Assembly (NCBI GenBank): GCA_029267335.1
Contig: JAJUJC010000005.1
Location: 154,360-218,359, forward strand
Direction of reading: 5' to 3'
Length of the DNA: 64,000 nucleotides
From: Intestinibacillus massiliensis
Lineage (GTDB): Bacteria; Bacillota; Clostridia; Oscillospirales; Butyricicoccaceae
Shown: positions 26,584 through 35,430 of the stretch, in pieces
How positions within the stretch are numbered: position 1 is the stretch's first letter
Layout: every line of letters starts with the position of its first letter
Made by a program: the position numbers and the translations under genes
Notes under the pieces: model-generated
The model's input: the letters and a program-made list of their open reading frames with translations, nothing else
Database searches by the model: none
Told to the model about the DNA's origin: nothing

Positions 26584-28638
26584 TCAGTGCAGCAGCGTAT
26601 ACTCGGACGGTACGTTATCCGCCGCGCTGCCGGTTGCAAAATATGCGTCGAGGATCGAGCGTACGACCGGTGCGGCACCGCCGCCGCCCGATTTGCCCCC
26701 CTCAATGACGACACAGACCGCGATCTCGGGATTATTATACGGCGCAAAAGCGACAAAAAGACCGTTATCCGCCTTTCCCTTGATCTGCGCGGTACCGGAT
26801 TTGCCCGCGAGGTCGATCGGATACCCACGGAATGCCGCTGCCGCGGTACCGCCCTCCGCAACAACATCGTGCATGCCGGTTTTGACCGCTTCGATCGTCG
26901 ACGGCTGCATCTCGACCGTATTGAGCAGTTTGGGCGTGTCGTCTACGACCGTCTGGCTGTAGTCGTACGTCTTGACGCTCTTGAGCAGATGCGCCTGATA
27001 ATGTTTGCCGTTGCCTGCAAGGGTCGCGACATAGTTCGCGATCTGGATGGGGGTAAAGATATTATCGGACTGACCGATCGCCGCCTGCAAAAAGTCGCCG
27101 GGCTGCCACGAATTGAGATAGGGCGCGTCCTCGAGCATTTTCTGTCTGCCCTGCGGGGTTGCGATCTTACCCGTTGATTCACCCAACTCAATGCCGGTCT
27201 TGACGCCCAGACCAAACGCCTTTGCCCAGCTGCTGAGCGCCTCGGGGTCATTCTTGCCCATCAGGTTGCCTACATTATAAAAGAAGATATTGCACGATTT
27301 CTGGATGGCGGTCTCGACATTGATCGAGCCGTGTGTGCCCGTGCACTTAAAGGTCTGGTTGAGGAACTTCATTGAGTGGTTGCAGGTGAAGTGGGTATCG
27401 GTGCTGATGACGCCCTCCTCGAGCGCTGCCGCCGCCGTGACCGGCTTAAAGGTGGAACCCGGCGCGTACAGACCGCGGGTCGCACGGTTGACCATGGGCG
27501 TGAGCGGGTCTTTCGACAGCTTTTCGTAGTCCTGATTGAATGTGCCGAGGTTATAGGTCGGATAGGACGCCATTGCGAGCACCTCGCCCGTACCGACCTG
27601 CACGGCAACCGCCGCGCCCGCGGTTGCCTCCGGAATTTCGCTGATGCGCTTGGCAAGCGCCTGCTCGGTCGCCTGCTGCAAGGCGATGTCGATCGTCAGG
27701 ATGCAGTTATCGCCGGGCTTGGGCTGATTCGGATTTTCCTCGCCGGTCACCTTGCCGGAAATATTGGTCTCGACCGCGCGCGTACCGTCCGTGCCGTGCA
27801 GGTACTGCTCGAGGGCAAGCTCCATGCCGTCCTTGCCGACGAGCGAGTTCATACGGTAGCCGGGCTTGTCCTTATAGCCCTGCTCGCCGTTTTGTCCCTT
27901 CCACTCCTCGGCGTACATTTTGCCGACACGACCGAGGATGTGCGCGGCATACGCCGTGCGGTATTCGCGCACGGGTTCGGACTCCACGTCCACGCCCGCA
28001 AACTCCTGATGGCGCTCCTTGACCTTGGAGATCAGGTCGAGACTGATGTCATGCGCGAAGATATAGGAATTGAACATGGAAAAATCGGCTTTCGCCATTT
28101 CGTAGCGCACGCCGACGACTGTGCGCGCGTCCGCATCGGACAGCGCGGGATCGACCTCATAGAGCGTGCGCAGCGCGACAATGAGCGCGGGCGCGTCGAG
28201 CGTGGTCGCGATTTTCTTCTTCTTGAGGTAATCGTTCAGCGTGTCACGCTCCGCGGAATCTTCCGCCACCGTATAGGTGAACGGCGCGGTCGTGCTGATC
28301 GGAAGCGAGTCCTCCACGGTCTTGCCGTCCGCACGCACAAGCTGCGCGAGCGTCAGAATGTTCTGATTTTGCTTTTCCTTGTCCCAGTATGCGTAGTCGA
28401 TGCGCAGGGACAGTACGGTTTTATTGGTGACGAGCGGTCTGCCGTAGCGGTCGAGGATCTCGCCGCGCGAGGCGGTGACGGTCAGGTTGCCGGTCAGCTT
28501 GCGCTGCGCCTTGAGCTGATATTGGTCGCCGTTGACGATTTGCAGCGAAAACAGCCGCGTCACCGCGCCGCCCACGACGAGCAGCAGCACACCGCAAAGC
28601 GCGATCAGGCGGCGCAGCAGCTTGGTTTTGTTGTCCAT
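26584..28638 (-). CDS. mrdA: Penicillin-binding protein 2, elongasome transpeptidase
   Basis: 684 residues from ATG 28638 (AAGGAG nine bases upstream; the longer frame to 28746 overlaps mreD). One N-terminal membrane helix (about 8-28), a class B PBP dimerisation domain, and a transpeptidase domain with SxxK in PGSTFKPV (active Ser), SxN in KSCNIFF and KSG in GKSGTAQIKG. It cross-links peptidoglycan during side-wall growth. The SxxK motif and the order after mreC and mreD identify it as the elongation PBP2 (MrdA/PbpA) rather than the division enzyme. 28 bases separate it from mreD. Confidence 0.93.
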   Translation of the reverse strand: MDNKTKLLRRLIALCGVLLLVVGGAVTRLFSLQIVNGDQYQLKAQRKLTGNLTVTASRGEILDRYGRPLVTNKTVLSLRIDYAYWDKEKQNQNILTLAQLVRADGKTVEDSLPISTTAPFTYTVAEDSAERDTLNDYLKKKKIATTLDAPALIVALRTLYEVDPALSDADARTVVGVRYEMAKADFSMFNSYIFAHDISLDLISKVKERHQEFAGVDVESEPVREYRTAYAAHILGRVGKMYAEEWKGQNGEQGYKDKPGYRMNSLVGKDGMELALEQYLHGTDGTRAVETNISGKVTGEENPNQPKPGDNCILTIDIALQQATEQALAKRISEIPEATAGAAVAVQVGTGEVLAMASYPTYNLGTFNQDYEKLSKDPLTPMVNRATRGLYAPGSTFKPVTAAAALEEGVISTDTHFTCNHSMKFLNQTFKCTGTHGSINVETAIQKSCNIFFYNVGNLMGKNDPEALSSWAKAFGLGVKTGIELGESTGKIATPQGRQKMLEDAPYLNSWQPGDFLQAAIGQSDNIFTPIQIANYVATLAGNGKHYQAHLLKSVKTYDYSQTVVDDTPKLLNTVEMQPSTIEAVKTGMHDVVAEGGTAAAAFRGYPIDLAGKSGTAQIKGKADNGLFVAFAPYNNPEIAVCVVIEGGKSGGGGAAPVVRSILDAYFATGSAADNVPSEYTLLH

Positions 28639-28666
28639 AACGGGATACTCCTTCTTCCGGAACGGC

Positions 28667-29185
28667 TCACGGGGCGTCGGTCTTGACGAAGCGTCGGCTG
28701 ACCGTGCGCACTGCGAGATAGGCGATGGGGGAAAACAGCGCGGCAACCAGCGTCTGCCCGCTCATGGATTGCAGATAGAGCAGCGGCTCGCTCGTGCGTC
28801 CGAACACCCAGATGATGACGAACCGCCACAGCCCGAGCAGCAGCATCATGCCCGTGCCGAGCAGCAGCGCGGACGGATAGACGCGCCGCAAAAAGCGCTG
28901 CCCGAGCAGCCCCGCCGCGATGCCGGTGAGCAGATAATACAGCGCATACAGCCCCTCCGCGCCGCCGAAGCCCAGATCATACAGTGCGCCTGCGAGCAGC
29001 CCGACGATCGCGCCCTCGACCGGCCCGTCGAGCAGCGCGACCGATGCAACTGCGAAGGGCAGGATGTCGACGCGCTGCCCCAGTACGCGCACGGGCAGTC
29101 CGTTCGCGCTCTCGAGCACGAACAGCACGACAAGGATCGCGGCATACAGCGCGAGCTTCCCCGCCGGAATGTGTTCTCTTTGCAT
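28667..29185 (-). CDS. mreD: Rod shape-determining protein MreD
   Basis: 172 residues, almost entirely hydrophobic with five to six membrane helices (LALYAAILVVLFVLES first). It has the MreD pattern: a central GAIVGLLAGALYDLGFG glycine-rich segment and an FVIIWVFGR stretch. MreD joins MreC and PBP2 in the elongation complex. Its order between mreC and mrdA is diagnostic. 18 bases separate it from mreC. Confidence 0.88.
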   Translation of the reverse strand: MQREHIPAGKLALYAAILVVLFVLESANGLPVRVLGQRVDILPFAVASVALLDGPVEGAIVGLLAGALYDLGFGGAEGLYALYYLLTGIAAGLLGQRFLRRVYPSALLLGTGMMLLLGLWRFVIIWVFGRTSEPLLYLQSMSGQTLVAALFSPIAYLAVRTVSRRFVKTDAP

Positions 29186-29203
29186 AGTTTCGCTCCGTTT
29201 CGG

Positions 29204-30040
29204 TTAGTCCGTGATGGAAAAGCTCTTGATGACGAACACGTTTTTGACCGTGGAGACATCGACGAAAGGCTTGACAACCGCGTAGTTCGACACGCCGTGC
29301 TCCTCAGGGATGATGCGCTCGATCGTGCCGATCATGACACCCTTGGGGAACACGCCGCCGCGCCCCGAGGTCTCGACCGTATCGCCGATGACGATGTCCG
29401 CGTCCTTTTTGAGGTATGACAGCTTGAGCGTGCCCTCATCCATGAGCGCGTAGTCACCCTGTGCGATCGTGATGTCGCGCGTGCGCGTGATGAGCGCGCC
29501 CGCCTGCATTTCGGTGTCGATGACCGTCGTGATCTCGCAGTAGGTCGGCGCGACCGAGGTCACATAGCCGACCATACCGTCCTCCGTGATGACGCAGTCG
29601 TCCTTTTCGATGCCTGCGTTCGAGCCTTTATCGAGCGTCAGCGTGCTCGCCCAGTCGCCCGGGCCGCGCGCGACGACCTCCGCGATCTCAAACTCAAAGC
29701 TGCGGTTGCGCTCCTTGATGCCAAGCAGCGCGCGCAGGCGGTCGTTCTCGCTCAGGGCAAGATCGGCGTCGCGCTGCTTCTGTTCCATGTCGCGCACCTG
29801 CTTTTTGAGGGTGTTGTTCTCCTCTTGCAGCTTTTCGTAGCGGAACGCGTAGTCATACATGCCCGTCACCTTACCGGAAACGGTCGAAACCGCCTTTTGC
29901 AGCGGCGTTGTGACAAAGCCAAACACCGCCGACACCGGCGATACGTTGCCTGTGAGCCCGCTGTAGACCGCCATGCCGAGGCACAGCGCGACCACTGTAA
30001 GCACGACGATCAGGGTTTTCGATGAAAAAAATTTGCGCAA
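29204..30040 (-). CDS. mreC: Cell shape-determining protein MreC
   Basis: 278 residues, TTG start. An N-terminal membrane helix (about 8-26), a coiled coil at about 65-105 (KLQEENNTLKKQVRDMEQKQ), then the beta-barrel domain with ARGPGDWASTLTLDKGSN and GGVFPKGVMIGTI. It is the extracytoplasmic scaffold that activates PBP2 in lateral wall synthesis. First of mreC-mreD-mrdA; maf is 25 bases upstream. mreB, which normally lies between maf and mreC, is absent here. Confidence 0.93.
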   Translation of the reverse strand: MRKFFSSKTLIVVLTVVALCLGMAVYSGLTGNVSPVSAVFGFVTTPLQKAVSTVSGKVTGMYDYAFRYEKLQEENNTLKKQVRDMEQKQRDADLALSENDRLRALLGIKERNRSFEFEIAEVVARGPGDWASTLTLDKGSNAGIEKDDCVITEDGMVGYVTSVAPTYCEITTVIDTEMQAGALITRTRDITIAQGDYALMDEGTLKLSYLKKDADIVIGDTVETSGRGGVFPKGVMIGTIERIIPEEHGVSNYAVVKPFVDVSTVKNVFVIKSFSITD

Positions 30041-30065
30041 GTTTAGTGCCGTCCTCTCTCTTTGG

Positions 30066-30641
30066 TCAGATCACGTCCGCTGCGCGCAGCATGCGCGCAA
30101 GCAGCGCGACCGGCAGCCCCATAACGCTGTAATAATCTCCTTGGATGCTTTGCACAAGCAGCGCACCGCGCCCCTGAATGCCGTAGGCGCCCGCCTTGTC
30201 GAGCGGCTCGCCCGTTGCAACATATCGCGCGATCTCGTCGTCCGTCAGCTCATAAAAGGTCACGGACGTGGTGCTCAGCCGCGCATCGACCGCGCCGTCC
30301 CCCGTCACGACCGCGACGCCGGTCAGCACCTCGTGCGTGCGTCCGGACAGCGCGCGCAGCATGCGCTGTGCATCCGCCGCATCGCGCGGCTTGCCCATCG
30401 GCACGCCGTCCAGCACGACCATCGTGTCCGATCCGATGACCGCGCGCGCCCCGCTCGTTTTGCCGAGCACATCGCGCGCTTTTTCCGCAGCAAGCCGCAT
30501 GATCTCTTCTCCGAGCGGCACACCGTCCCGCAGCGTTTCGTCCGCGCCCGATGGCAGCACGACAAAGTCCTGACAAATCAGCCCGAGCAGCTCGCGTCGA
30601 CGCGGCGAACCCGAGGCCAGAATCACTTGTTTGGGTTGCAT
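30066..30641 (-). CDS. maf: Maf-like nucleoside triphosphate pyrophosphatase
   Basis: 191 residues. It opens with ILASGSPRRRELL, the Maf phosphate-binding motif; VIGSDTMVVLDG holds the catalytic Asp; SGRTHEVLTGVAV and DKAGAYGIQGRGA follow, all characteristic. Maf proteins hydrolyse dTTP, UTP or modified NTPs to the monophosphate and cause septum defects in excess. CAGGAG precedes the ATG. It lies between the U32 peptidase and mreC, as in many Firmicutes division/shape clusters. Confidence 0.93.
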   Translation of the reverse strand: MQPKQVILASGSPRRRELLGLICQDFVVLPSGADETLRDGVPLGEEIMRLAAEKARDVLGKTSGARAVIGSDTMVVLDGVPMGKPRDAADAQRMLRALSGRTHEVLTGVAVVTGDGAVDARLSTTSVTFYELTDDEIARYVATGEPLDKAGAYGIQGRGALLVQSIQGDYYSVMGLPVALLARMLRAADVI

Positions 30642-30662
30642 GTTTTTTCTCCTGTGTGATAC

Positions 30663-32765
30663 TCAGTTTACACCGCGAAAATACAGTCCGCGCGTCGCGC
30701 CCTCGTCAAAGGACAGCGGCTCGCCCCGTGTGATCGCGCCTGCAACCGCCGCGCAGCGCGACGGGCTTTCCATTGTGAAGCGTATACGCGCATAGTCCAC
30801 GCCCAGACGGTCATACTCGTCCTGCCGCTCCACATAAAGCGGCTGACTGTTGAGCAGCGTGTTGCGGCAGCCATACTCGGGCAGCAGCGGAAACGAACGT
30901 CCCGTGCGGTCGGTCAGCGCGCAGGGCGCGTGCTCGCAGGTGCATTTGCCCGTGCGGCGGCGAATGGCGCAGTTTTCAAAAACCATGAGCGGCAGCGTGC
31001 CGTAGACAAGCAGCTCGGTCTCGATCGGCTTGACGAGATCGCGCATCTGGGACAGGCGCAGCTCAAACGACAGTGTCTGCCGCTGCACGCCGAGCGCGGC
31101 AAGCGCGGCAAGCGCGTCGGAATTCATGACGTTCAGCCCAAAATCGCCGTAGATTGTCATGCCGTGCGCACGCAACGGCTCAATATGACCCATGTTGCCC
31201 GCAAGCGCGGTCGTCACGCCCGCATCGTGCACGATTTGCAGCATGCGCGCGATGTCGGGGCGTTCCTCTTCTTTATAAATGCGTGGCAGCACCGCCGCGA
31301 CCGGAAGCCGCTGCGCGAGTGCGGCGGCGCGGGCGGGATCGCCCGCGAGCGCGGTCAGTGGCACATACAGCGCGTGCGGCGCGGTGTCGAGCAGCGTGTC
31401 GGTTGCCTGCGCAAGCGTGCGCACCTCGACCGTGTAGCCCGCAAACGGCGCGCGTGCGTGCTGCACCTCGACCGGAGCGGTCGCGTGCCACGGACGCGCG
31501 GGCGCAGTCGCCCGCTGCGCGAGCAGCGTGTCGAGTGCCTGCCGCCGCAGCGCATTGACACGCGACGCGGGCACGGCAAGCCCGTCCGCCAGTGTGATAT
31601 GCGTGTCCCGCACAAAAAACGGCGTGCCGCCCGTTTTGCCGAGCGACTTTTCCAGCATTTCCGGTGTGGTCGGACGGTTTTGTGCGCGCTCGACCGGCGC
31701 GGAGTCGGTCGCGGTCACGACAGGTGTCTCGCCGTCGTCCCCGCACAGCGCGATGCCGGTCTCATCCGCCATCAGCGACAGCTCGACCCCGACACGCGGC
31801 ACTTCGCGCCCCTCGTCGAAGCGGTGCGCCGCCTCATCGTACAGCCCCTGCACCTCGGCAAGCGGCACGTCGGTCTTGGTGCCGAACATCGCATCTCCGA
31901 GCTGCCCGGTCAGATAACCTTGCGTAAAACCATTGCGAGAAAATACTTTCTGTAATGTCTCTTTTTCCTGCGCTGTCGCGCGCCGTCCGTCGTGCAGCAG
32001 ATCGGCATAGGTCTTGGTGACGATCGCCGCGTATTCCGGTCGTTTCATGCGTCCCTCGATCTTGAGCGAGGACACACCCGCATCGCACAGCTTGCCCAGC
32101 CAGTCTGCAAGGGATAGATCCTTGAGCGACAGCGGATAGCCGGTCTTTTTGTCGTCCCCGTAGCGATAGGCAAGGCGGCAGGGCTGCGCGCACAGACCAC
32201 GGTTGCCCGAACGCTGCCCGATGACGCTCGACAGATAGCACTGCCCGGAATAGCACATGCACAGCGCGCCGTGCACGAACACCTCGGTCTCCACGCCCGC
32301 TTGTGCGGTGATGCGCGCGATCTGCTCGAGTGTGCACTCGCGCGAGAGCACAACGCGCGAAAAGCCCAGTTCCTTCGCGATGCGCGCGCCCTCGACCGTG
32401 TGGATGGTCATTTGCGTCGACGCGTGGAGCGCGAGCGCGGGCGCGCTTTCGCGCAGCAGCCGCGCCAGACCGAGATCCTGCACGATGAGCGCATCCGCGC
32501 CCGCGTCCTGTAGGAATTTCGCGTCTGCAAGCGCGTCCCGCCGTTCGCGGTCGAGCGCTAAAATATTAAAGGTGATATTGGTCTTGACCCCGCGGGCGCG
32601 GCAGTAGGCGATCGCCTGCGCCATCTCGTGCTGCGTAAAATTCTTTGCACCGCGACGCGCGTTAAAGGTGCCGTAGCCCATGTAGACCGCGTCCGCACCG
32701 CTCTGTACGGCGGCGCGCACACCCTCCAGAGAGCCGGCGGGGGCAAGCAGCTCGGGATGCGTCAT
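30663..32765 (-). CDS. U32 family peptidase (collagenase-like)
   Basis: 700 residues from the ATG at 32765, which overlaps the zapA stop as ATGA; the open frame that continues upstream is out-of-frame zapA sequence. N-terminal U32 domain: PELLAPAGSLEGVRAAVQSG, ADAVYMGYGTFNAR, FVHGALCMCYSGQCYLSS, GNRGLCAQPCR, which supply the conserved cysteines. A C-terminal extension of about 300 residues includes a second barrel-like half and a cysteine-rich CTCEHAPC site. Relatives act in RNA hydroxylation (RlhA, TrhP) rather than as peptidases, so the name is historical. Tightly coupled to zapA and 21 bases before maf. Confidence 0.9.
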   Translation of the reverse strand: MTHPELLAPAGSLEGVRAAVQSGADAVYMGYGTFNARRGAKNFTQHEMAQAIAYCRARGVKTNITFNILALDRERRDALADAKFLQDAGADALIVQDLGLARLLRESAPALALHASTQMTIHTVEGARIAKELGFSRVVLSRECTLEQIARITAQAGVETEVFVHGALCMCYSGQCYLSSVIGQRSGNRGLCAQPCRLAYRYGDDKKTGYPLSLKDLSLADWLGKLCDAGVSSLKIEGRMKRPEYAAIVTKTYADLLHDGRRATAQEKETLQKVFSRNGFTQGYLTGQLGDAMFGTKTDVPLAEVQGLYDEAAHRFDEGREVPRVGVELSLMADETGIALCGDDGETPVVTATDSAPVERAQNRPTTPEMLEKSLGKTGGTPFFVRDTHITLADGLAVPASRVNALRRQALDTLLAQRATAPARPWHATAPVEVQHARAPFAGYTVEVRTLAQATDTLLDTAPHALYVPLTALAGDPARAAALAQRLPVAAVLPRIYKEEERPDIARMLQIVHDAGVTTALAGNMGHIEPLRAHGMTIYGDFGLNVMNSDALAALAALGVQRQTLSFELRLSQMRDLVKPIETELLVYGTLPLMVFENCAIRRRTGKCTCEHAPCALTDRTGRSFPLLPEYGCRNTLLNSQPLYVERQDEYDRLGVDYARIRFTMESPSRCAAVAGAITRGEPLSFDEGATRGLYFRGVN

Positions 32766-33100
32766 TTCTTCCCTCCGTGGCGTTTGCGATCCGGCTCGGT
32801 CAGCTCGTCGAGCAGTTTCTGCGCGTCCGCAAGTTCGCGACGCAGCTGACTTGCCTCCTCCAGATAATTTTTCATCTGCCCGCGCAGATTGTCCGCCGCC
32901 TCGACCGCCTTGAGGTAACGGTCTGCGAGGTTGCAGCCCGCGAGCACCGCCGATTGCAGCGATGATGTGCCCGGGATCTTGCGCGCCTGGCTGATCTCCG
33001 CGTCCACCAGATCCGCGACCTCCTGCATATAGGTTTCGCTCTCCTCCGCGAGCATGGTATAGGTCTCGCCCGCGATATGGATCGTCACTCGATTGCGCAT
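32762..33100 (-). CDS. zapA: Cell division protein ZapA
   Basis: 112 residues from ATG 33100 behind GGAGGAG. It begins NRVTIHIAGETYTMLAEES, the typical ZapA head, followed by a long alpha-helical coiled coil (about 70-105) rich in Leu, Glu and Arg and a basic KRHGGKK tail. ZapA bundles FtsZ filaments at midcell. First gene of the leftward zapA-U32-maf-mreCD-mrdA block; stop overlaps the U32 start by four bases. Confidence 0.88.
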   Translation of the reverse strand: MRNRVTIHIAGETYTMLAEESETYMQEVADLVDAEISQARKIPGTSSLQSAVLAGCNLADRYLKAVEAADNLRGQMKNYLEEASQLRRELADAQKLLDELTEPDRKRHGGKK

Positions 33101-33186
33101 TGCCTGTTCTCCTCCACAACTTGCCTGATTTTCTATTCCAAAAAAGCCAAATCGGTCGTTTTTTCGTATGTCCATAGATAGTATAT

Positions 33187-33192
33187 AGTATA
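33187..33192 (-). promoter_or_regulatory. -10 element upstream of zapA
   Basis: Minus-strand TATACT within a TATACTATATACTAT stretch, about 87 bases before the zapA ATG; the -35 is weak. It is back to back with the proB promoter. Confidence 0.45.
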
Positions 33193-33273
33193 CCACGTTT
33201 CACGCGCGTTTGCGAAGCAAAATTTCCAACAAAATGTGGCGTTTCCCGCGCTATCCTCTGTGGAATTTCGCGC

Positions 33274-33302
33274 TTGTAACGCACGAAAAACTGTGCTAAA
33301 AT
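33274..33302 (+). promoter_or_regulatory. Promoter of proBA
   Basis: TTGTAA (33274-33279), 17-base spacer, TAAAAT (33297-33302). Since the -10 box covers the ATG at 33301, that ATG cannot be the proB start, which supports TTG 33358. Confidence 0.8.
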
Positions 33303-33357
33303 GCAAGAAGCACCCCTGCGGCGCGGCAAGCGGGGGATTTTGAGGGGGATCATTGTT

Positions 33358-34170
33358 TTGTTAGAACTAGATCAGGTCAAACGCATCGTCGTCAAGGTCG
33401 GCACTTCGACGCTGACCTATCCGGGCGGCGCGCTCAATATCCGGCGCATCGAGCATCTCGTGCGCTGCATGTCCGATCTGTCCAACCGCGGCTACGAAAT
33501 GGTCATGGTGACCTCGGGTGCGGTCGGCGTGGGCGTCGGCAAGCTGGGGCTTGCGGAAAAGCCGCGCGAGCTTGCCATGAAGCAGGCGGCGGCGGCGGTC
33601 GGTCAGTGCGAACTGATGCATATTTACGATAAAATGTTTCTGGAATACGGGCGCACGGTCGCCCAGATCCTGCTGACGCGGCACGACATCATCGAAGGGC
33701 CGCGCCGCGACAATCTGCACAACACCTTTGACGCACTTATCCGCACGGGTGCGCTGCCCATCGTCAACGAAAACGACTCGGTCGCGGTCGAGGAAATCGA
33801 GGCGATCGACACCTTCGGCGATAACGACACGCTGTCCGCGGTCGTCGCGCGGCTGTGCTGCGCGGATCTGCTCGTCATCTTCACGGACATGGACGGGCTG
33901 TTTGATTCCGACCCGCGCCGCAACCCGCAGGCAAAGCTCATCCCCGAGGTACGCGTCATCGACGCCAAGCTGCGGCGCGTGGCGGGCGGCGCGGGCACGC
34001 CGGGCGGCACGGGCGGCATGGCGACCAAGCTGTCTGCCGCCGAGCTGTGCATGGACGCGGGCATCCCCATGCTCATCACAAACGGCGAACGCCCCGAGGA
34101 TCTCTATCGCATTGTCGACGGGGAGACCGTGGGCACGCTGTTTGACACCGGAAGGAGAATTGACGCATGA
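33358..34170 (+). CDS. proB: Glutamate 5-kinase
   Basis: 270 residues from TTG 33358, with GAGGGGG upstream and the promoter excluding an earlier start. Amino-acid-kinase fold without the C-terminal PUA domain (short form). Motifs: RIVVKVGTSTLT (phosphate loop), VTSGAVGVGVGKLG, LPIVNENDSVAVEE, FTDMDGLFDSDPR, GTGGMATKLSAA. It phosphorylates glutamate to gamma-glutamyl phosphate, the first step of proline synthesis, and hands the unstable product to ProA. Its stop overlaps the proA start by four bases. Confidence 0.95.
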   Translation: MLELDQVKRIVVKVGTSTLTYPGGALNIRRIEHLVRCMSDLSNRGYEMVMVTSGAVGVGVGKLGLAEKPRELAMKQAAAAVGQCELMHIYDKMFLEYGRTVAQILLTRHDIIEGPRRDNLHNTFDALIRTGALPIVNENDSVAVEEIEAIDTFGDNDTLSAVVARLCCADLLVIFTDMDGLFDSDPRRNPQAKLIPEVRVIDAKLRRVAGGAGTPGGTGGMATKLSAAELCMDAGIPMLITNGERPEDLYRIVDGETVGTLFDTGRRIDA

Positions 34171-35414
34171 CCGATCTTCTGACCCTTGCGCAGCGTGCGC
34201 GCGCGGCAAAGTCCGCGGTCGCCCGTCTGGGCATGAACGACAAAACCCGCGGACTGCTCGCCATTGCAGACGCACTCGAAGCGCACGAGCGCGACATCCT
34301 CGACGCGAACGCGCGCGACATCGCACACGGGCACGAGATCGGTCTGAACCCCGGGCTGATCGACCGCCTGACCCTGACCCCTGCGCGCATCAAGGGCATG
34401 GCGGACGGCTGCCGCGAGGTCGCGGCGCTGCGCGATCCCATCGGCGAGGTACTCTGGATGCGCACGCGCCCGAACGGTCTGCGCATCGGCGCACAGCGCG
34501 TACCCATGGGCGTCATCGGCATCATCTACGAGGCGCGCCCGAACGTCACGGTCGATGCCGCGGCGCTGTGCTTCAAGGCAGGCTCGGCCTGTCTGCTCCG
34601 CGGCGGCAAAGAGGCGATCCACTCCTCCACCTGCCTTGCGGAGCTGATGCGCGGCGCGCTCGCGGAGGAGGGACTGCCCGCGGACGCGATCAACCTCCTT
34701 GAGGACACCTCGCGCGACAGCGCAAATCGCATGATGCGGCTGAACGGCTACCTCGACGTGCTCATCCCGCGCGGCGGCGCAGGGCTCATCCGCGCGGTCG
34801 TGGAGAACGCGAGCGTGCCCGTCATCGAGACCGGCACGGGCAACTGCCACGTTTATGTCGACGAACACGCCGACCTCAAAATGGCGAAAAATATTCTGGT
34901 CAACGCCAAGTGCTCGCGCCCGTCCGTGTGCAACGCGGCGGAAAGCCTGCTCGTGCACGCGGCGGTCGCGGAGCGCTTTCTGCCCCTCGCGGCGGATGGT
35001 CTTGCGGCGTACGGCGTCAAGCTGCACGGCTGCGAGCGCACGCGCGCGATCCTCGGCAGCACGGTCGTCCCCGCGACCGAAGAGGATTGGGGCCGCGAAT
35101 ATCTCGACTTCGAGCTGTCTGTCAAGGTCGTCGACTCGCTAGACGAGGCGATCGACCACATTAACACCTACAACACCGGTCACTCCGAGTCCATCGTCAC
35201 GGAACACTACGACGCAGCGCAGCGCTTCCTCGACGAGGTCGACGCGGCGGCGGTCTATGTCAACGCGTCGACGCGCTTCACGGACGGCGGCGAGTTCGGT
35301 TTCGGCGCGGAGATCGGCATTTCCACGCAGAAGCTGCACGCGCGCGGCCCGATGGGACTGGAAGCGCTGACCACGACCAAATATATCGTATACGGCAACG
35401 GCCAGACCCGCTGA
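34167..35414 (+). CDS. proA: Gamma-glutamyl phosphate reductase
   Basis: 415 residues, normal length. Aldehyde-dehydrogenase fold: PMGVIGIIYEARPNVTVD (NADPH region), KAGSACLLRGGKEA, VIETGTGNCHVYVD with the catalytic Cys, and the C-terminal ALTTTKYIVYGNGQ. It reduces gamma-glutamyl phosphate to glutamate semialdehyde, which cyclises to pyrroline-5-carboxylate. proC is not nearby. Overlaps proB (ATGA); the CYTH gene follows 16 bases later. Confidence 0.97.
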   Translation: MTDLLTLAQRARAAKSAVARLGMNDKTRGLLAIADALEAHERDILDANARDIAHGHEIGLNPGLIDRLTLTPARIKGMADGCREVAALRDPIGEVLWMRTRPNGLRIGAQRVPMGVIGIIYEARPNVTVDAAALCFKAGSACLLRGGKEAIHSSTCLAELMRGALAEEGLPADAINLLEDTSRDSANRMMRLNGYLDVLIPRGGAGLIRAVVENASVPVIETGTGNCHVYVDEHADLKMAKNILVNAKCSRPSVCNAAESLLVHAAVAERFLPLAADGLAAYGVKLHGCERTRAILGSTVVPATEEDWGREYLDFELSVKVVDSLDEAIDHINTYNTGHSESIVTEHYDAAQRFLDEVDAAAVYVNASTRFTDGGEFGFGAEIGISTQKLHARGPMGLEALTTTKYIVYGNGQTR

Positions 35415-35430
35415 CGGGAGGGATTTTTGC

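Noticed and set aside
32766..33353. N-terminal extension of the U32 peptidase frame
   Set aside because: Overlaps zapA in another frame and reads as low-complexity Arg/Gly sequence; the ATG at 32765 overlaps the zapA stop as ATGA.
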